Below, in pieces: positions 1-9,105 of a stretch of 64,000 bases of DNA. Origin of the DNA: Plastoroseomonas hellenica. GTDB lineage: Bacteria > Pseudomonadota > Alphaproteobacteria > Acetobacterales > Acetobacteraceae. Made by a program: the position numbers and the translations under genes. The notes below the pieces were generated by a model. The model had not been told where the DNA came from, did not search any database, and saw only the letters and a program-made list of their open reading frames with translations. The DNA is taken from contig NZ_JAAGBB010000028.1 of NCBI RefSeq assembly GCF_018129085.1, positions 1 through 64,000 on the forward strand, read 5' to 3'. The number at the start of each line of letters is the position of its first letter. The first letter of the stretch is position 1.

Positions 1-305
1 AGCGGCAGCGCGGCCATGCCGTGCCGCCGCGTCAGGAAGCGCAGGAAGCCGCGCACCGCCGCGAGCGCCCGCGCGCGGGAGGCGGGTGCCAGCCCGTCAT
101 TGGCGCGGCTCGCCAGGAAGCCGCGCAGATCGGCCGGCCGTAGCGCGCCGAGCGCCGCGATGCCCGGCGCCTCGCCGAGGTGCTTCATGAGGAAGGCGAG
201 GAATTCGCCGATGTCGCGGCGATAGGCCTCGATAGTGTGCGGGCTCGCGCGCCGCTCCTCGGCCATCCAGGCGAGGAAGGCGACGAGGGCGGCCTCGCCT
301 GTCAT
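1..305 (-). CDS. xerC: Tyrosine recombinase XerC, N-terminal part (runs off window)
   Basis: Only the first ~101 codons are in the window. The product begins MTGEAALVAFLAWMAEERR and shows the SAM-like core-binding domain of XerC/XerD: the stretch ASPHTIEAYRRDIGEF, then ALRPADLRGFLASRANDGL and a helix ending in a phenylalanine-rich RGFLRFLTRR. The catalytic C-terminal domain lies beyond base 1. XerC with XerD resolves chromosome dimers at dif. The ATG overlaps the DUF484 stop by four bases (ATGA), so the two are translationally coupled. DUF484 next to xerC is a widespread arrangement and supports XerC over a phage integrase or XerD. Confidence 0.85.
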   Translation of the reverse strand, partial: MTGEAALVAFLAWMAEERRASPHTIEAYRRDIGEFLAFLMKHLGEAPGIAALGALRPADLRGFLASRANDGLAPASRARALAAVRGFLRFLTRRHGMAALP

Positions 306-943
306 CGCGCCAAGGCGACTGCGACGGCGCGGCCGAGGAAAGCGAGCTGCGGCGCCGCATGGCTTTCCGGCAGCACCGCCGCCTCCCGCGCACCGAGCGC
401 GATCAGCATCGGCGCACCGCCCGCGATCGGCACCCGGGCCAGCGCATCGCGCGCGATCAGCGGCGCCGCCTCGGCATGCAGCAGCGCGACCTCCGCCGGT
501 TCGGCGCGCACCAGCGCTTCCCGCCCCGGCCCGATCAGGCGCTGCACGGTGCCGGCGGGCAGCGTGACGACACCGCGGCGCGGCGGCGCTTCCGCCGCAA
601 GCGTGCAGCTCTCGAGCCCGAGCAGGGCCGGCAGCTCCTGCGTGACCGCCTCGATCGCGTCGCGCGCACCCATCAGCGCCAGCACGGCGCGGGCGATGCG
701 CGCGGCGAAGCCGTCACTGGCGCGGCCATGCGCCAGCACCCGCGCCACTTCGGCTTCCAGACCCGCCATGCGGGCGCGCTCGGCGGCCAGCATCGCGGCC
801 ATGTGGTCGGCCAGCACCGGGCCGTGCACGCGGCGCGGCGGCGTCAGCGCGGCGTAGAGCTCCGGCCGCTCGCTCAGGAAATCCGGATGCGCCCGGAGCC
901 AGGCCTCGACCGCAGCGGCGCTGTGTTCGAGGCCATCATCCAT
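302..943 (-). CDS. DUF484 family protein
   Basis: 213-residue protein with the DUF484 layout: an N-terminal helical part containing AWLRAHPDFLSERPEL, a coiled region (about residues 45-75, rich in Ala/Glu/Arg), and a GAF-like C-terminal half. The family has no firmly established biochemical role. It commonly sits just upstream of xerC, as here. Its start ATG overlaps the fsa stop by one base (TGATG) and its stop overlaps the xerC start, so fsa, this gene and xerC form one operon. No signal peptide or membrane segment is visible, so it should be cytoplasmic. Confidence 0.85.
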   Translation of the reverse strand: MDDGLEHSAAAVEAWLRAHPDFLSERPELYAALTPPRRVHGPVLADHMAAMLAAERARMAGLEAEVARVLAHGRASDGFAARIARAVLALMGARDAIEAVTQELPALLGLESCTLAAEAPPRRGVVTLPAGTVQRLIGPGREALVRAEPAEVALLHAEAAPLIARDALARVPIAGGAPMLIALGAREAAVLPESHAAPQLAFLGRAVAVALAR

Positions 944-1599
944 CAGAGGATGCTCTGCCCGGTCTTCTTCCAGTCCGCCAGGAAGGCATCCAGGCCCTTG
1001 TCGGTCAGCGGATGCTTCATCAGCGACCGGATCACCGCCGGCGGCAGGGTCGCGACGTGAGCGCCGAGCTTGGCCGACTGCACCAGATGCACGGGATGGC
1101 GGATCGAGGCGACCAGCACCTCGGTCGTGAGCGCGGGATAGTTGCGGTAGATCTGCACGATGTCCGCGATCAGCAGCATGCCGTCCTGGGCGATGTCATC
1201 GAGCCGGCCGACGAAGGGCGAGATGAAGGTCGCCCCCGCCTTGGCCGCCAGCAGCGCCTGCGCCGCCGAGAAGCAGAGCGTCACGTTCACCGGCGTGCCT
1301 TCGGCCGACAGCGCCTTGCAGGTCTTCAGACCGGCTTCGGTCAGCGGCACCTTCACGCAGACATTCGCCGCGATCTTCCGGAGGTATCGGCCTTCGGCCA
1401 GCATGCCCTCGAAGTCCGTCGCGGTGACCTCGGCCGAGACCGGGCCCGGCGTGATGTCGCAGATCTCCGCGATCACTTCCTTCATGTCGCGACCGGATTT
1501 GGCGATCAGGCTCGGGTTGGTGGTCACGCCGTCGAGCAGCCCGGTATCCGCGAGCGAGCGGATCTCGGCTACATCGGCGGTATCGACGAAGAACTTCAT
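943..1599 (-). CDS. fsa: Fructose-6-phosphate aldolase / small transaldolase family
   Basis: 218-residue TIM-barrel protein beginning [16 protein letters not shown], the size and opening of the FSA/TalC subgroup (about 215-220 residues). TTNPSLI (residues 26-32) and the Schiff-base lysine in VCVKVPLT (Lys83) are in place. It should transfer or cleave a dihydroxyacetone unit (transaldolase in the pentose phosphate pathway or fructose-6-phosphate aldolase); sequence alone does not separate the two. The start is the ATG giving the canonical N-terminus; longer in-frame starts upstream read into the priA region. First gene of the operon with DUF484 and xerC, divergent from priA with a 93-bp intergenic space. 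Confidence 0.9.
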   Translation of the reverse strand: MKFFVDTADVAEIRSLADTGLLDGVTTNPSLIAKSGRDMKEVIAEICDITPGPVSAEVTATDFEGMLAEGRYLRKIAANVCVKVPLTEAGLKTCKALSAEGTPVNVTLCFSAAQALLAAKAGATFISPFVGRLDDIAQDGMLLIADIVQIYRNYPALTTEVLVASIRHPVHLVQSAKLGAHVATLPPAVIRSLMKHPLTDKGLDAFLADWKKTGQSIL

Positions 1600-1692
1600 G
1601 CGCAGAATCCTCGGGGGGCGGCGCGGCACTGTTGCGCCTTTGTTCGCGAAGCAGCATAGCCGATCGCAGATGCCCGGCGGAAGTCGCGAGAG

Positions 1693-3867
1693 ATGAATGC
1701 CAGACCACGGGTGCGCGTGCTGCTGCCGCTGCCCCTCGCCGATGCCTATGACTACCGCGTGCCGGCCGGCCTCGAGGTCGTGCCGGGCGATATCGTGCTG
1801 GTGCCGCTCGGCAAGCGGGAGGAGCTCGGCGTCGTCTGGGACGGGGCGGCCGATCCGGCCCTGCCGGAGCGCAAGCTGCGCGACATCGTGGGCCGCCTCG
1901 ACGCCCCCGCAATGACCGGGAGCCTGCGCCGCTTCGTCGATTGGGTGGCGCAATATACGCTGAGCCCGCCGGGCGCCGTGCTGCGTATGGCGCTCAGCAG
2001 CCCCTCCGCGCTGGAGCCGCAGCCCCTCCAGCCCGGCTGGACCCTGGCGGAGCCACCTGAAGCCGCCCGGCTGACCGAGTCGCGGCGGCGCGTCCTGGCG
2101 TTGCTGGCACCCGGGGCGGTGGTGGCCGGGACCGCGCTGGCGGAAGCCGCCGGCGTCTCCGCCGGCGTGGTGCGCGGCCTCGCCGATGCCGGCTTCCTGC
2201 GGCCGGCGCCGCTGCCCCGCGGCCGCGCCTTCGCCTACCCCGCCCCTGATCATCCCGGCCCGGCGCTGGCAGAAGACCAGCGCGCGGCGGCCGAAACGCT
2301 CCGCGCCAGCGTCGCGGCGCGGGGCTTCGCGGTAACCTTGCTGACGGGCGTCACCGGCTCCGGCAAGACCGAGGTCTATTTCGAGGCGGTGGCCGAGGCG
2401 CTGCGCGCCGGCCGCCAGGCGCTGGTGCTGCTGCCGGAGATCGCGCTCTCCGCGCAATGGCTCGACCGCTTCCGCGCCCGTTTCGGCGTCGCGCCGGCGC
2501 TCTGGCATTCCGAGCTCACCTCCCGCACCCGCCGCGTCACCTGGCGTGCCGTGGCGGAAGGGGAAGCGAAGGTGCTGGTGGGCGCGCGCTCCGCGCTGTT
2601 CCTGCCCTTTCCGGATCTCGGCCTGATCGTCGTCGACGAGGAGCACGAGACCGCCTTCAAGCAGGAGGAGGGCGTCGTCTACCACGCGCGCGACATGGCC
2701 GTGGTGCGCGCCCGCCTGGCAGCGGCGTCCTGCATCCTGGTCTCCGCGACGCCCTCGCTCGAGACGCTGACCAATGCGGAGACCGGGCGTTATGCGCATG
2801 TCCATCTGGCGCAACGCCATGGCGGCGCCGCGATGCCTGATGTCGCGGCGCTCGACCTGCGCCGCCACCCGCCGGAGCGCGGCCGCTTCCTCTCGCCGCC
2901 CTTGATCGAGGCGGTGGCCGCGACCTTCGCGCGCGGCGAACAGGCGATGCTGTTCCTCAACCGCCGCGGCTATGCGCCGATGACGCTCTGTCGCACCTGC
3001 GGCCATCGCATGCAGTGTCCGAACTGTTCCACCTGGCTGGTGGAGCACCGCGCGCAGCGCCGCCTGCAATGCCACCATTGCGGCCACAGCGAAGCGCCGC
3101 CGGAGACTTGCCCGAAATGCGACGCGCCGCATTCCCTGGTGCCGATCGGCCCGGGCGTGGAGCGCGTGCTGGAGGAGGCGATCGCGCTTTGGCCCGATGC
3201 GCGGCGGCTGGTGATGGCGTCCGACACCATCCCCGGCCCGGCCGCGGCGGCGGAGGCGGCACGCGCGATCTCGGCGCGGGAGGTCGACCTGCTGATCGGC
3301 ACCCAGATCATGGCCAAGGGCTGGCACTTCCCGCATTTGACGCTGGTCGGCGTGGTCGATGCCGATCTCGGGCTCGCCGGTGGCGACCTGCGCGCCGCCG
3401 AGCGCACCATCCAGCTCCTGCACCAGGTCGCCGGGCGGGCGGGGCGGGAGAGTGCCCGCGGCAGCGTGCTGTTGCAGAGCTTCAGCCCCGAGCATCCGGT
3501 GATGCAGGCGCTGGTCTCGGGCGACCTCGATGGCTTCATGCGGGCCGAATCCGCGCAGCGCCGGCCCGGGCATTGGCCACCCTTCGGCCGTCTCGCGGCG
3601 CTGATCGTGAGCAGCGAGGAGGAACGCGCCGCCGACCGCACCGCGCGCGATCTCGGCGCCGCGGCGCCGCATGGCGATGGCGTGCAGGTGCTGGGCCCCG
3701 CACCGGCGCCGCTGGCGCTGCTGCGCGGCCGGCACCGGCGCCGCCTGCTGCTGAAGACGCGGCGCGACATCGCGGTGCAGCCGCTGCTGCGCGAATGGCT
3801 GGCGCGCGTCACCGTGCCGAACGCGGTGCGCGTGCAGGTGGACGTGGACCCGGTCGGCTTCCTCTGA
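1693..3867 (+). CDS. priA: Primosomal replication restart helicase PriA
   Basis: 724-residue PriA. The N-terminal 3'-DNA-binding domain begins [17 protein letters not shown], followed by a winged-helix region. Helicase lobe 1 has Walker A GVTGSGKT (219-226) and the DEEH box (315-318). The zinc-binding insertion carries eight cysteines in four pairs (433/436, 442/445, 460/463, 473/476). Helicase lobe 2 has IMAKGWHFP and QVAGRAGR. It restarts stalled replication forks by unwinding and loading DnaB through the primosome. It is convergent with the anti-sigma gene, and both stops lie inside a shared hairpin. Confidence 0.96.
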   Translation: MNARPRVRVLLPLPLADAYDYRVPAGLEVVPGDIVLVPLGKREELGVVWDGAADPALPERKLRDIVGRLDAPAMTGSLRRFVDWVAQYTLSPPGAVLRMALSSPSALEPQPLQPGWTLAEPPEAARLTESRRRVLALLAPGAVVAGTALAEAAGVSAGVVRGLADAGFLRPAPLPRGRAFAYPAPDHPGPALAEDQRAAAETLRASVAARGFAVTLLTGVTGSGKTEVYFEAVAEALRAGRQALVLLPEIALSAQWLDRFRARFGVAPALWHSELTSRTRRVTWRAVAEGEAKVLVGARSALFLPFPDLGLIVVDEEHETAFKQEEGVVYHARDMAVVRARLAAASCILVSATPSLETLTNAETGRYAHVHLAQRHGGAAMPDVAALDLRRHPPERGRFLSPPLIEAVAATFARGEQAMLFLNRRGYAPMTLCRTCGHRMQCPNCSTWLVEHRAQRRLQCHHCGHSEAPPETCPKCDAPHSLVPIGPGVERVLEEAIALWPDARRLVMASDTIPGPAAAAEAARAISAREVDLLIGTQIMAKGWHFPHLTLVGVVDADLGLAGGDLRAAERTIQLLHQVAGRAGRESARGSVLLQSFSPEHPVMQALVSGDLDGFMRAESAQRRPGHWPPFGRLAALIVSSEEERAADRTARDLGAAAPHGDGVQVLGPAPAPLALLRGRHRRRLLLKTRRDIAVQPLLREWLARVTVPNAVRVQVDVDPVGFL

Positions 3868-3887
3868 ACCTGAGCGGGCGTTCAGAG
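3862..3887. terminator. Bidirectional hairpin between priA and the anti-sigma gene
   Basis: CTCTGAAC (3862-3869) and GTTCAGAG (3880-3887) form a perfect 8-bp inverted repeat with a 10-base loop. Each arm overlaps one of the convergent stop codons. There is no U-tract on either side, so it may act as a weak or Rho-assisted terminator or as an mRNA 3'-end stabiliser. Confidence 0.5.
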
Positions 3888-4691
3888 CCCGGGATCGGGG
3901 CGCGGTGCGCCAGCCACCTGCCGGTGCACGGCTTCTGCCAGGTGCAGCAGTGCCGCACGATTGAGGCCTTCGGCCGCGACGGCGTAGCCGAAGCCGCGAT
4001 CGACCCACCAAAAGGCCGTGACGCTGTTCGTCGTGCCCTCCGCATAGCGGAATTCCGCGCCGGCACCGCCGGCGCGGTCGGCGCGGAGATAGAGCGTCAG
4101 GCGCGCACCGCGCGGACCTTCGTACATGAGCTGTGCGGCCGGATCTCCGGTGGCGCCGGCCAGCAGCCGCCCGCCCATCAGGCGATAGCCGGCCGGCCCG
4201 AGCTCGGGCACCACCAGCGGCCGGCCGAGGCGGTCCGACAGCCAGCGCAGCATCTGCGCCTCCTGCGCCACCGAGATCTCGACCGGACGCCCGGCATCGG
4301 CGGCGAAGACGGCATGGGCGGCCAGCGCTTCCGTCACCATCGGCCGCTCGCGCTGCGGCAGCAGGGCATTGCCCGCCCAGCCCAGAACGCCGCCCAGGAC
4401 CAGCCAGGCCGCCGCCGCGGCGATGCGGCGTTGCCCGCGTCCCTGCGCCTCGCGCCGTGCCGCCAGCAGATTGGCCACGCGCAGCCGCGCCGGCATTGGC
4501 GCGTCGTGGTGCGGGCGCAGCGCGTCGCGCAGCATCTCCCGCTGCGCCGCCATGGCGCGGAAGCGTGCCGCCGCCACCGGGTTCGCGGCCAGCCAGGCAT
4601 CGACCGCCGTCCGCCGTTCCGGGGGCAGGCGTCCATCGACCCAGGCCTGCAGGTCATCCTCGCCGACCGGCATGGCATCGCCCGCGGCCAT
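3882..4691 (-). CDS. Transmembrane anti-sigma factor
   Basis: About 269 residues from the ATG at 4691. The N-terminal ~80 residues resemble an anti-sigma domain ([16 protein letters not shown], then [16 protein letters not shown]). One membrane helix follows ([20 protein letters not shown], about 85-107), then a ~160-residue periplasmic domain. The HxxxCxxC zinc motif of zinc anti-sigma factors is absent. The ATG overlaps the sigma stop by one base (TGATG); a GTG three bases upstream is the alternative start. By context it binds the upstream ECF sigma factor at the inner membrane. The signal it senses is not evident. Confidence 0.8.
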   Translation of the reverse strand: MAAGDAMPVGEDDLQAWVDGRLPPERRTAVDAWLAANPVAAARFRAMAAQREMLRDALRPHHDAPMPARLRVANLLAARREAQGRGQRRIAAAAAWLVLGGVLGWAGNALLPQRERPMVTEALAAHAVFAADAGRPVEISVAQEAQMLRWLSDRLGRPLVVPELGPAGYRLMGGRLLAGATGDPAAQLMYEGPRGARLTLYLRADRAGGAGAEFRYAEGTTNSVTAFWWVDRGFGYAVAAEGLNRAALLHLAEAVHRQVAGAPRPDPGL

Positions 4692-5242
4692 CACTTCACC
4701 CTCCTGAGCATGGCCCTGCCGGCGTCCGCAGCCTCCTCCCCGTCGAGCAGGCGACGCAAGCGTTCCCTGCCGCGAGAAAGACGCGACATCACCGTGCCGA
4801 TCGGCACGTCCAACAGCCGTGCCGCGGCTTCATAGGAGAAATCCTCGACGCCGATCAGCAGCAGCACCACACGCTGCTCTTCTGACAAGGAATCGAGTGC
4901 GGCCAATGCGTCGCGCCAGATCAGGCGCTGCTCGGCCGCATCCGCCGCCGCCGGATCGGCGACGGCATCCGCGAGCCCGCGCTCATCCAGCGACAGCATG
5001 GCGCCACGGCGGGCCGCGCTGCGGCGCCCGCTGCGATGGAGGTTGTGCAGGATCGCGAACAGCCAGGGCTTCGCATCCCGCTCCGGCCGGCGCAGATGCC
5101 AGCGCGAGATCGCCCGCTCCAGACAATCCTGCACCAGGTCATCGGCCGCGGCGGTGTCGCGCAGCAGCGCCCAGGCGAAGCGGCGGAGCGCCGGGATATG
5201 CGGCTCGATCAGTGCCGCCAGCGCGCGCTCCCGCCCGCGCAT
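4691..5242 (-). CDS. ECF-type RNA polymerase sigma factor
   Basis: 183-residue sigma-70 family protein of the ECF type. Region 2 contains LLRDTAAADDLVQDCLERA and PWLFAILHNLHRS. Region 4 contains SLSEEQRVVLLL and the helix-turn-helix YEAAARLLDVPIGTVMSRLS. It directs RNA polymerase to its own regulon, presumably including this operon. The start overlaps the DUF305 stop by one base and the stop overlaps the anti-sigma start, so sigma and anti-sigma are made together. An ECF paired with a membrane anti-sigma fits an envelope-stress circuit; the trigger is unknown. Confidence 0.92.
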   Translation of the reverse strand: MRGRERALAALIEPHIPALRRFAWALLRDTAAADDLVQDCLERAISRWHLRRPERDAKPWLFAILHNLHRSGRRSAARRGAMLSLDERGLADAVADPAAADAAEQRLIWRDALAALDSLSEEQRVVLLLIGVEDFSYEAAARLLDVPIGTVMSRLSRGRERLRRLLDGEEAADAGRAMLRRVK

Positions 5243-5613
5243 CACGGCGGCGCCGCTCCGCGTGTGCCGCCGAGCATTGGATATTCCTCTGCCCCGGTGC
5301 TGAGCGCCGCGAGCCGCGCCTGCATCGCCTGCACCTCGATCGTCTGGCCGGCGATGATCTCCTCCGCCAATTGTCGCGTCAGCGGGTCGCGGCCGTGCAG
5401 CAGCAGCAGGCGCGCCATCTCGATCGCACCCTGATGGTGCGGCGCCATCATGGCGAGGAAATCCTTGTCCGGATCGCCGCTCGGCGGCGCCCCATGCATG
5501 GCGGCCATCATCCGTGCCATCGCTTCCGCCATGGCGCGCGCGAAGGGATCGCCGCTTGCCGTCCAGGCAGCGACGCTGGTCTCCGCGTCGTGATGGGCAT
5601 GATCCATCGTCAC
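5242..5613 (-). CDS. DUF305 family protein
   Basis: 123-residue helical, Met/His-rich protein with the DUF305 hallmark KDFLAMMAPHHQGAIEMA (about residues 50-67) and an N-terminal MTMDHAHHDAE. DUF305 (ferritin-like fold) proteins are often exported and linked to copper or other metal handling. No signal peptide is visible here, which is unusual. It overlaps the propeller gene by four bases (ATGA) and the sigma gene by one. A metal-related role is inferred only from the His/Met content and the family. Confidence 0.85.
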   Translation of the reverse strand: MTMDHAHHDAETSVAAWTASGDPFARAMAEAMARMMAAMHGAPPSGDPDKDFLAMMAPHHQGAIEMARLLLLHGRDPLTRQLAEEIIAGQTIEVQAMQARLAALSTGAEEYPMLGGTRGAAPP

Positions 5614-6998
5614 GCAGTGACGCTCCGCGCACCAGGGCGGATGAAGACCAGGTTGATCCCCTTCTTGTTGCGGAGCCCGCCGGAGGGCAGCGCCAGATCG
5701 CCGAAGGCGATGCGGTCGATGAAGCGCGGCCGGAAAGGGTCCGCCACGTCGAGCACGGTGCAGAGCGTCTGCCCGGCATCCGGCGTCCCCGGCAGCTCGT
5801 CCTGCTCATGCGCGACGAAGAGGCGCGTCCCGGCCGGATCGACCCAGAGCCCATGCGCCTCCCGCCCGCCGGTCGCGACTTCGGCGACGACGCGGCGCTG
5901 CCCGGGCGGCGCCGCACGGTCGATGATCGCGAGCTTCGACGACGCGACGCCGCCCGGACCGGCGCCGTCATCGACGCGCGCCAGACTGACATAGGCGGCG
6001 CGGCCCTGCGCGTTCTCCACGAATTCGACATGGTTCGGCCGCGCCTGCTGCCCGAGTGCGATCGTCTCCGTGATCGCCTGGCCCTCGGCCGGCAGCACAG
6101 AGACCGCATCGGCGAGCTTGTGGCTGATCCAGAACTCCCGCCCGTCGGGCGTCAGCTTCAGAAAGGGGCTGAAGCCGAAGCGATCCTGGGCGCGGATGTC
6201 GAGGCGCGCGACGCGGCGCGCGGTGCTGAAACCGTCTGCGTCATAGGCGACGTCGAAGAGGTCGATCAGCGGCGCTTTCTGGCTGATCACCGCGGCGCGG
6301 CGCCCATCGGCGGAAAACCAGGCATGCGCCGGGCCCGGCAATGTATCGACGAAGCCACGAATGGCATGGCCCGGCCGGGCGCCGGCGGCTTCCTCCCCGG
6401 CCTTGCCCAGATCGAGGACGGCGATGCGGTCCTCGCCGCGCACCGTCACCCAGAGCTCGCGTCCGTTGCGGGTGAAGGTCGGCTCATGCGGCTCCCGGCC
6501 GAGGAAGATGCCGCTGGTCAGCCGTTCCGCGCTGGTCTGGTCCGAGGCCTGCGGGTTCGGCCGATTGCCGACCACGCGGCGGGTCGCGGTGTCCACCAGG
6601 TAGAGGTTGCTGGTGCCGCGCCCCGTGGTCGCGACCAGGGTCGAATCCGGGCTTGGGACCGCACCGTGGATGGAGATGGCACCATGATAGAGCGGCTTCT
6701 GCACCATGGCGCCATGCGTCGGCACGATGCCGCCGGTGACGAAGCGGAAGGGCGGGCGCGGATCCTCGTCGAAGGAGGTCAGGTTGACGGTGGTCGCGAC
6801 CGTGAGCCGGGCCGGATCGACGACCACCAGCGTGTTGCTGTCCTCGCAGCAGATCCAGACGCCGTCGCCGAGGCCCGGCCCGCTGGCCGTCGCCGGCGCT
6901 TGCGCTGCGGCCGGCCGGACCGCGAGGTTCGCGCCGGCGGCGGCTGCCAGGCCGAGCAGGTCGCGCCGCGACGGTGAAGGAATGGGGCCTTGGGTCAT
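5610..6998 (-). CDS. Tat-exported YVTN-type beta-propeller protein
   Basis: 462 residues. The N-terminus has a twin-arginine signal (SRRDLLGLAAAAGANLAV) ending near AAAQA. The rest is made of WD/YVTN-like blades, for example DGVWICCEDSNTLVVVDPAR, RELWVTVRGEDRIAVLDL and REFWISHKLADAVSVLPA. Such propellers are periplasmic or extracellular binding proteins, sometimes linked to metal or redox partners. First gene of the four-gene operon with DUF305, sigma and anti-sigma. The promoter should lie in the 85 bp between 6998 and the terminator of the preceding gene. Confidence 0.85.
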   Translation of the reverse strand: MTQGPIPSPSRRDLLGLAAAAGANLAVRPAAAQAPATASGPGLGDGVWICCEDSNTLVVVDPARLTVATTVNLTSFDEDPRPPFRFVTGGIVPTHGAMVQKPLYHGAISIHGAVPSPDSTLVATTGRGTSNLYLVDTATRRVVGNRPNPQASDQTSAERLTSGIFLGREPHEPTFTRNGRELWVTVRGEDRIAVLDLGKAGEEAAGARPGHAIRGFVDTLPGPAHAWFSADGRRAAVISQKAPLIDLFDVAYDADGFSTARRVARLDIRAQDRFGFSPFLKLTPDGREFWISHKLADAVSVLPAEGQAITETIALGQQARPNHVEFVENAQGRAAYVSLARVDDGAGPGGVASSKLAIIDRAAPPGQRRVVAEVATGGREAHGLWVDPAGTRLFVAHEQDELPGTPDAGQTLCTVLDVADPFRPRFIDRIAFGDLALPSGGLRNKKGINLVFIRPGARSVTA

Positions 6999-7083
6999 CA
7001 GCGCTCCTGCCGGGCATCGCCCGGCCGGGAATTGCCGGGCAAGGAGTAAGATGCCGGCAGCGCCGATTTATTCCGGGAGGCCG

Positions 7084-7123
7084 AAAAAAAGCCGCGCGTC
7101 GCTGCGTCCGCGCGTGCGGCGGC
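7084..7123 (-). terminator. Rho-independent terminator after the DUF2141 gene
   Basis: On the minus strand, immediately after the stop codon, AGCCGC ... GCGGCT closes a GC-rich hairpin and is followed by a run of seven T. It separates the DUF2141 gene from the propeller operon. Confidence 0.75.
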
Positions 7124-7618
7124 TCAGAAGTACCGCAGCCTGATGGCGATCCCGCCTCCGCTCGGAGGGACGGCGACGCGTGCGGCACGGAAGGATGGCG
7201 GGCCCAGCCGCACCGGCGCGTCGTTGGAGAAGCCGAAGCCCTCCTCAGGCAGCCCGAGCAAAGTGCGGTTGAGGATGTGGTCGTTGTTCTCGTCGTGAAA
7301 CACCGAGACCGCATAGTCTCCCGGCGTCGAGAGCGCGAAGCAGACCTGCGCCGCATTGCCCTGGATCGGTACCTCCGCGAGCGCGATGCGCTGTTCCAGG
7401 AAGGCTCGCGGGTCGGCGCCGTAGAGCGTGACAACGACCTCGCCCATGGCATTGCGCGCATTGGTGATGGTGATCGCGAGCCGAGGGCCGGCCGGGGCAT
7501 CCGCGGCCGAGCAGAGCGTCGCGCGCTGCTCGACGGTGGCCGCCGGCTGCGCGCCGGTCGGCATCGCGGCCGCCAGCAAAAATGTCATCGCGACAGCCAG
7601 GCAGTGGGGGCGGATCAT
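7124..7618 (-). CDS. Exported DUF2141 family protein
   Basis: About 164 residues from MIRPHCLAVAMTFLLAA, with a hydrophobic signal peptide cleaved near TGAQPA. The mature part carries the DUF2141 signature: LAITITNARNAMGEVVVTLY, then FHDENNDHILNRTLLGLPEE and GFGFSNDAP. The family is small, periplasmic or outer-membrane associated, and of unknown function. A GTG nine codons upstream is possible but would put charged residues before the signal peptide. It appears to be a single-gene unit with its own terminator. Confidence 0.82.
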   Translation of the reverse strand: MIRPHCLAVAMTFLLAAAMPTGAQPAATVEQRATLCSAADAPAGPRLAITITNARNAMGEVVVTLYGADPRAFLEQRIALAEVPIQGNAAQVCFALSTPGDYAVSVFHDENNDHILNRTLLGLPEEGFGFSNDAPVRLGPPSFRAARVAVPPSGGGIAIRLRYF

Positions 7619-7669
7619 CCGGACGACAGTGTCTGCACGCGGCAAGTTCGGATCTTTCTTCTTTCTGCG

Positions 7670-8134
7670 TCACGGCCGCCAGGCGCGGTGGTAGGGATGG
7701 CCATCCCGAATCGCCTGGGCGCGGTAGAGCTGCTCGGCCAGCATGCCGCGCACCAGGAAATGCGGCCAGGTCATCGGGCCGAGCGCCAGCTTCGCCTCGG
7801 CGCTGGCCAGCACGGCGGGGTCCAGCCCCTCGGCGCCGCCGATGAGGAAGGCCAGCGGGCGCCCGCTCTCCTGCCAGCGGGTCAGCAGCCGGGCGAAGCC
7901 TTCGCTGTCCGGCGCCGCGCCGCCGAGATCGAGCGCCACCGCCAGCGTGGCTTCGGGCAGCGCGGCGAGGATCGCCTCGCCCTCTCGCCGGCGGACTTCC
8001 GCGGCGCTGCCGCGGGCCTCGGGGATCTCGGTGACCGCGAGCGGCGGCCGCAGCCGGGCATTGTACTGGGCGAAGAGCTCGGCTTCGGGTCCGGCACGCA
8101 GCCGGCCGACCGCGATCAGGCGGGCCGGTTTCAT
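7670..8134 (-). CDS. rlmH: 23S rRNA (pseudouridine-1915 N3)-methyltransferase RlmH
   Basis: 154 residues, the usual RlmH length, starting [13 protein letters not shown]. The SPOUT-fold C-terminus is recognisable: [38 protein letters not shown] and the final GHPYHRA. It methylates Psi1915 in helix 69 of 23S rRNA. It lies 70 bp downstream of rsfS, an order conserved in many bacteria, and both act on the large ribosomal subunit. The ATG at 8134 gives the canonical N-terminus; in-frame sequence further upstream is not conserved in character. Confidence 0.95.
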   Translation of the reverse strand: MKPARLIAVGRLRAGPEAELFAQYNARLRPPLAVTEIPEARGSAAEVRRREGEAILAALPEATLAVALDLGGAAPDSEGFARLLTRWQESGRPLAFLIGGAEGLDPAVLASAEAKLALGPMTWPHFLVRGMLAEQLYRAQAIRDGHPYHRAWRP

Positions 8135-8204
8135 GCGAGCGGGCCACCGGATGTCCGGCGAACCAACCGGCCGGAGGCCGCGCCCGGCGCCTGAGGGCGC
8201 TCGA

Positions 8205-8912
8205 TCAGCTTCCCGCTTCGGGCGAGGGGCTGTCCGGGCCCCACATCCGCTCCAGCCCATAGAGGGCCCGCGCCTCCGGCTTGAACAGGTGGATCACGAG
8301 GTCGAGCGCGTCGATCAGCACCCAGTCGGGCGAGGCCTGAACGGCGTCGCGGCGCAGCGGCAGCCCGGCCAATTCCAGCGCCTCGACCACATGGGTCGCC
8401 ATGGCCTGGATCTGGCGGTCGACGAGGCCGGTCGCGATAATCAGCCGGTCCGCGTAGTCGGCGCGGCCGGTGACGTCGAGGACCAGGACATCCTCAGCCT
8501 TGTCGTCCTCCAGGCTCTTGCGGGCGGCTTCGACCAGTTGCGCCAGCCGGTCCGGCGTGACCTTGGGTGGGCGGGTGCGGCGGGTCGGGCGCGGCGCTGC
8601 CGGGGCCTTGGCGGCGGCAGGGGCCTTCGCGGCAGCCGTCTTCCCGGCCGGGGCCTTCGCCGCCGCGGTGCCGCGCGTCTTCGGCGTCGCGGTGACCCGC
8701 GTCGAGGGCCGCGGCGCCGCTGACTTCTTCTCGGCCGCGGTCGGCGCCTTGGGCGTTGCAGCCTTGCGCGTCGCGGCGGGCTTCGCGGCTTTGGCCGTTG
8801 CCGGCTTCTTCGTCGCCGCTTCCGCCTTCGGGGCGCGCTTCGGCGCCGGCTTCGGGCGCGGGATCTCCGCGTCGCCGGTCGTGGGCGGGCTGGCCTTGGG
8901 CGTGCGGGCTAT
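8205..8912 (-). CDS. rsfS: Ribosomal silencing factor RsfS with Ala/Lys/Pro-rich extension and apparent ATA start
   Basis: The C-terminal ~120 residues are Rsf[21 protein letters not shown], then [15 protein letters not shown], and [20 protein letters not shown]. RsfS binds uL14 and blocks subunit joining in starvation. An in-frame tail of about 110 Ala, Lys, Pro and Thr residues precedes it. No in-frame ATG, GTG or TTG occurs upstream of a Met deep inside the conserved domain (8402). A perfect AGGAGG lies five bases before an in-frame ATA at 8912-8910, giving 235 residues. The stop at 8205 leaves 70 bp before rlmH. The start is inferred; the frame is open well upstream. Confidence 0.8.
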   Translation of the reverse strand: MARTPKASPPTTGDAEIPRPKPAPKRAPKAEAATKKPATAKAAKPAATRKAATPKAPTAAEKKSAAPRPSTRVTATPKTRGTAAAKAPAGKTAAAKAPAAAKAPAAPRPTRRTRPPKVTPDRLAQLVEAARKSLEDDKAEDVLVLDVTGRADYADRLIIATGLVDRQIQAMATHVVEALELAGLPLRRDAVQASPDWVLIDALDLVIHLFKPEARALYGLERMWGPDSPSPEAGS

Positions 8913-8917
8913 GGAAG

Positions 8918-8923
8918 CCTCCT
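8918..8923 (-). promoter_or_regulatory. Shine-Dalgarno that decides the unusual rsfS start
   Basis: AGGAGG on the minus strand, followed by CTTCC and then ATA-GCC in the rsfS frame. Spacing of five bases is normal. No other start codon in any frame sits at a usable distance. Confidence 0.6.
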
Positions 8924-9105
8924 GTCGATCATGACGGTCTATTCGAGAATGGGGTGGCGGAAGGCTGGCGAGGAGGTGTTCGTCCCCGGCGTGGCGGCCG
9001 ATGTAGCCGATGCTGGCCGCATCGGCGAGGAGGCCGGCGCGGCAGGGGCGGAAAAGACCCGAGAGGCCGACCCGCGGCCTCGCTCAAACAGGCTCTCAAG
9101 GCTTC

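Noticed and set aside
943-4011. A continuous minus-strand open frame of over 1000 codons covering fsa and most of priA
   Set aside because: Only the last 218 codons (fsa) have family character; the rest is antisense to priA, kept open by high GC. The fsa start was set at its canonical Met.
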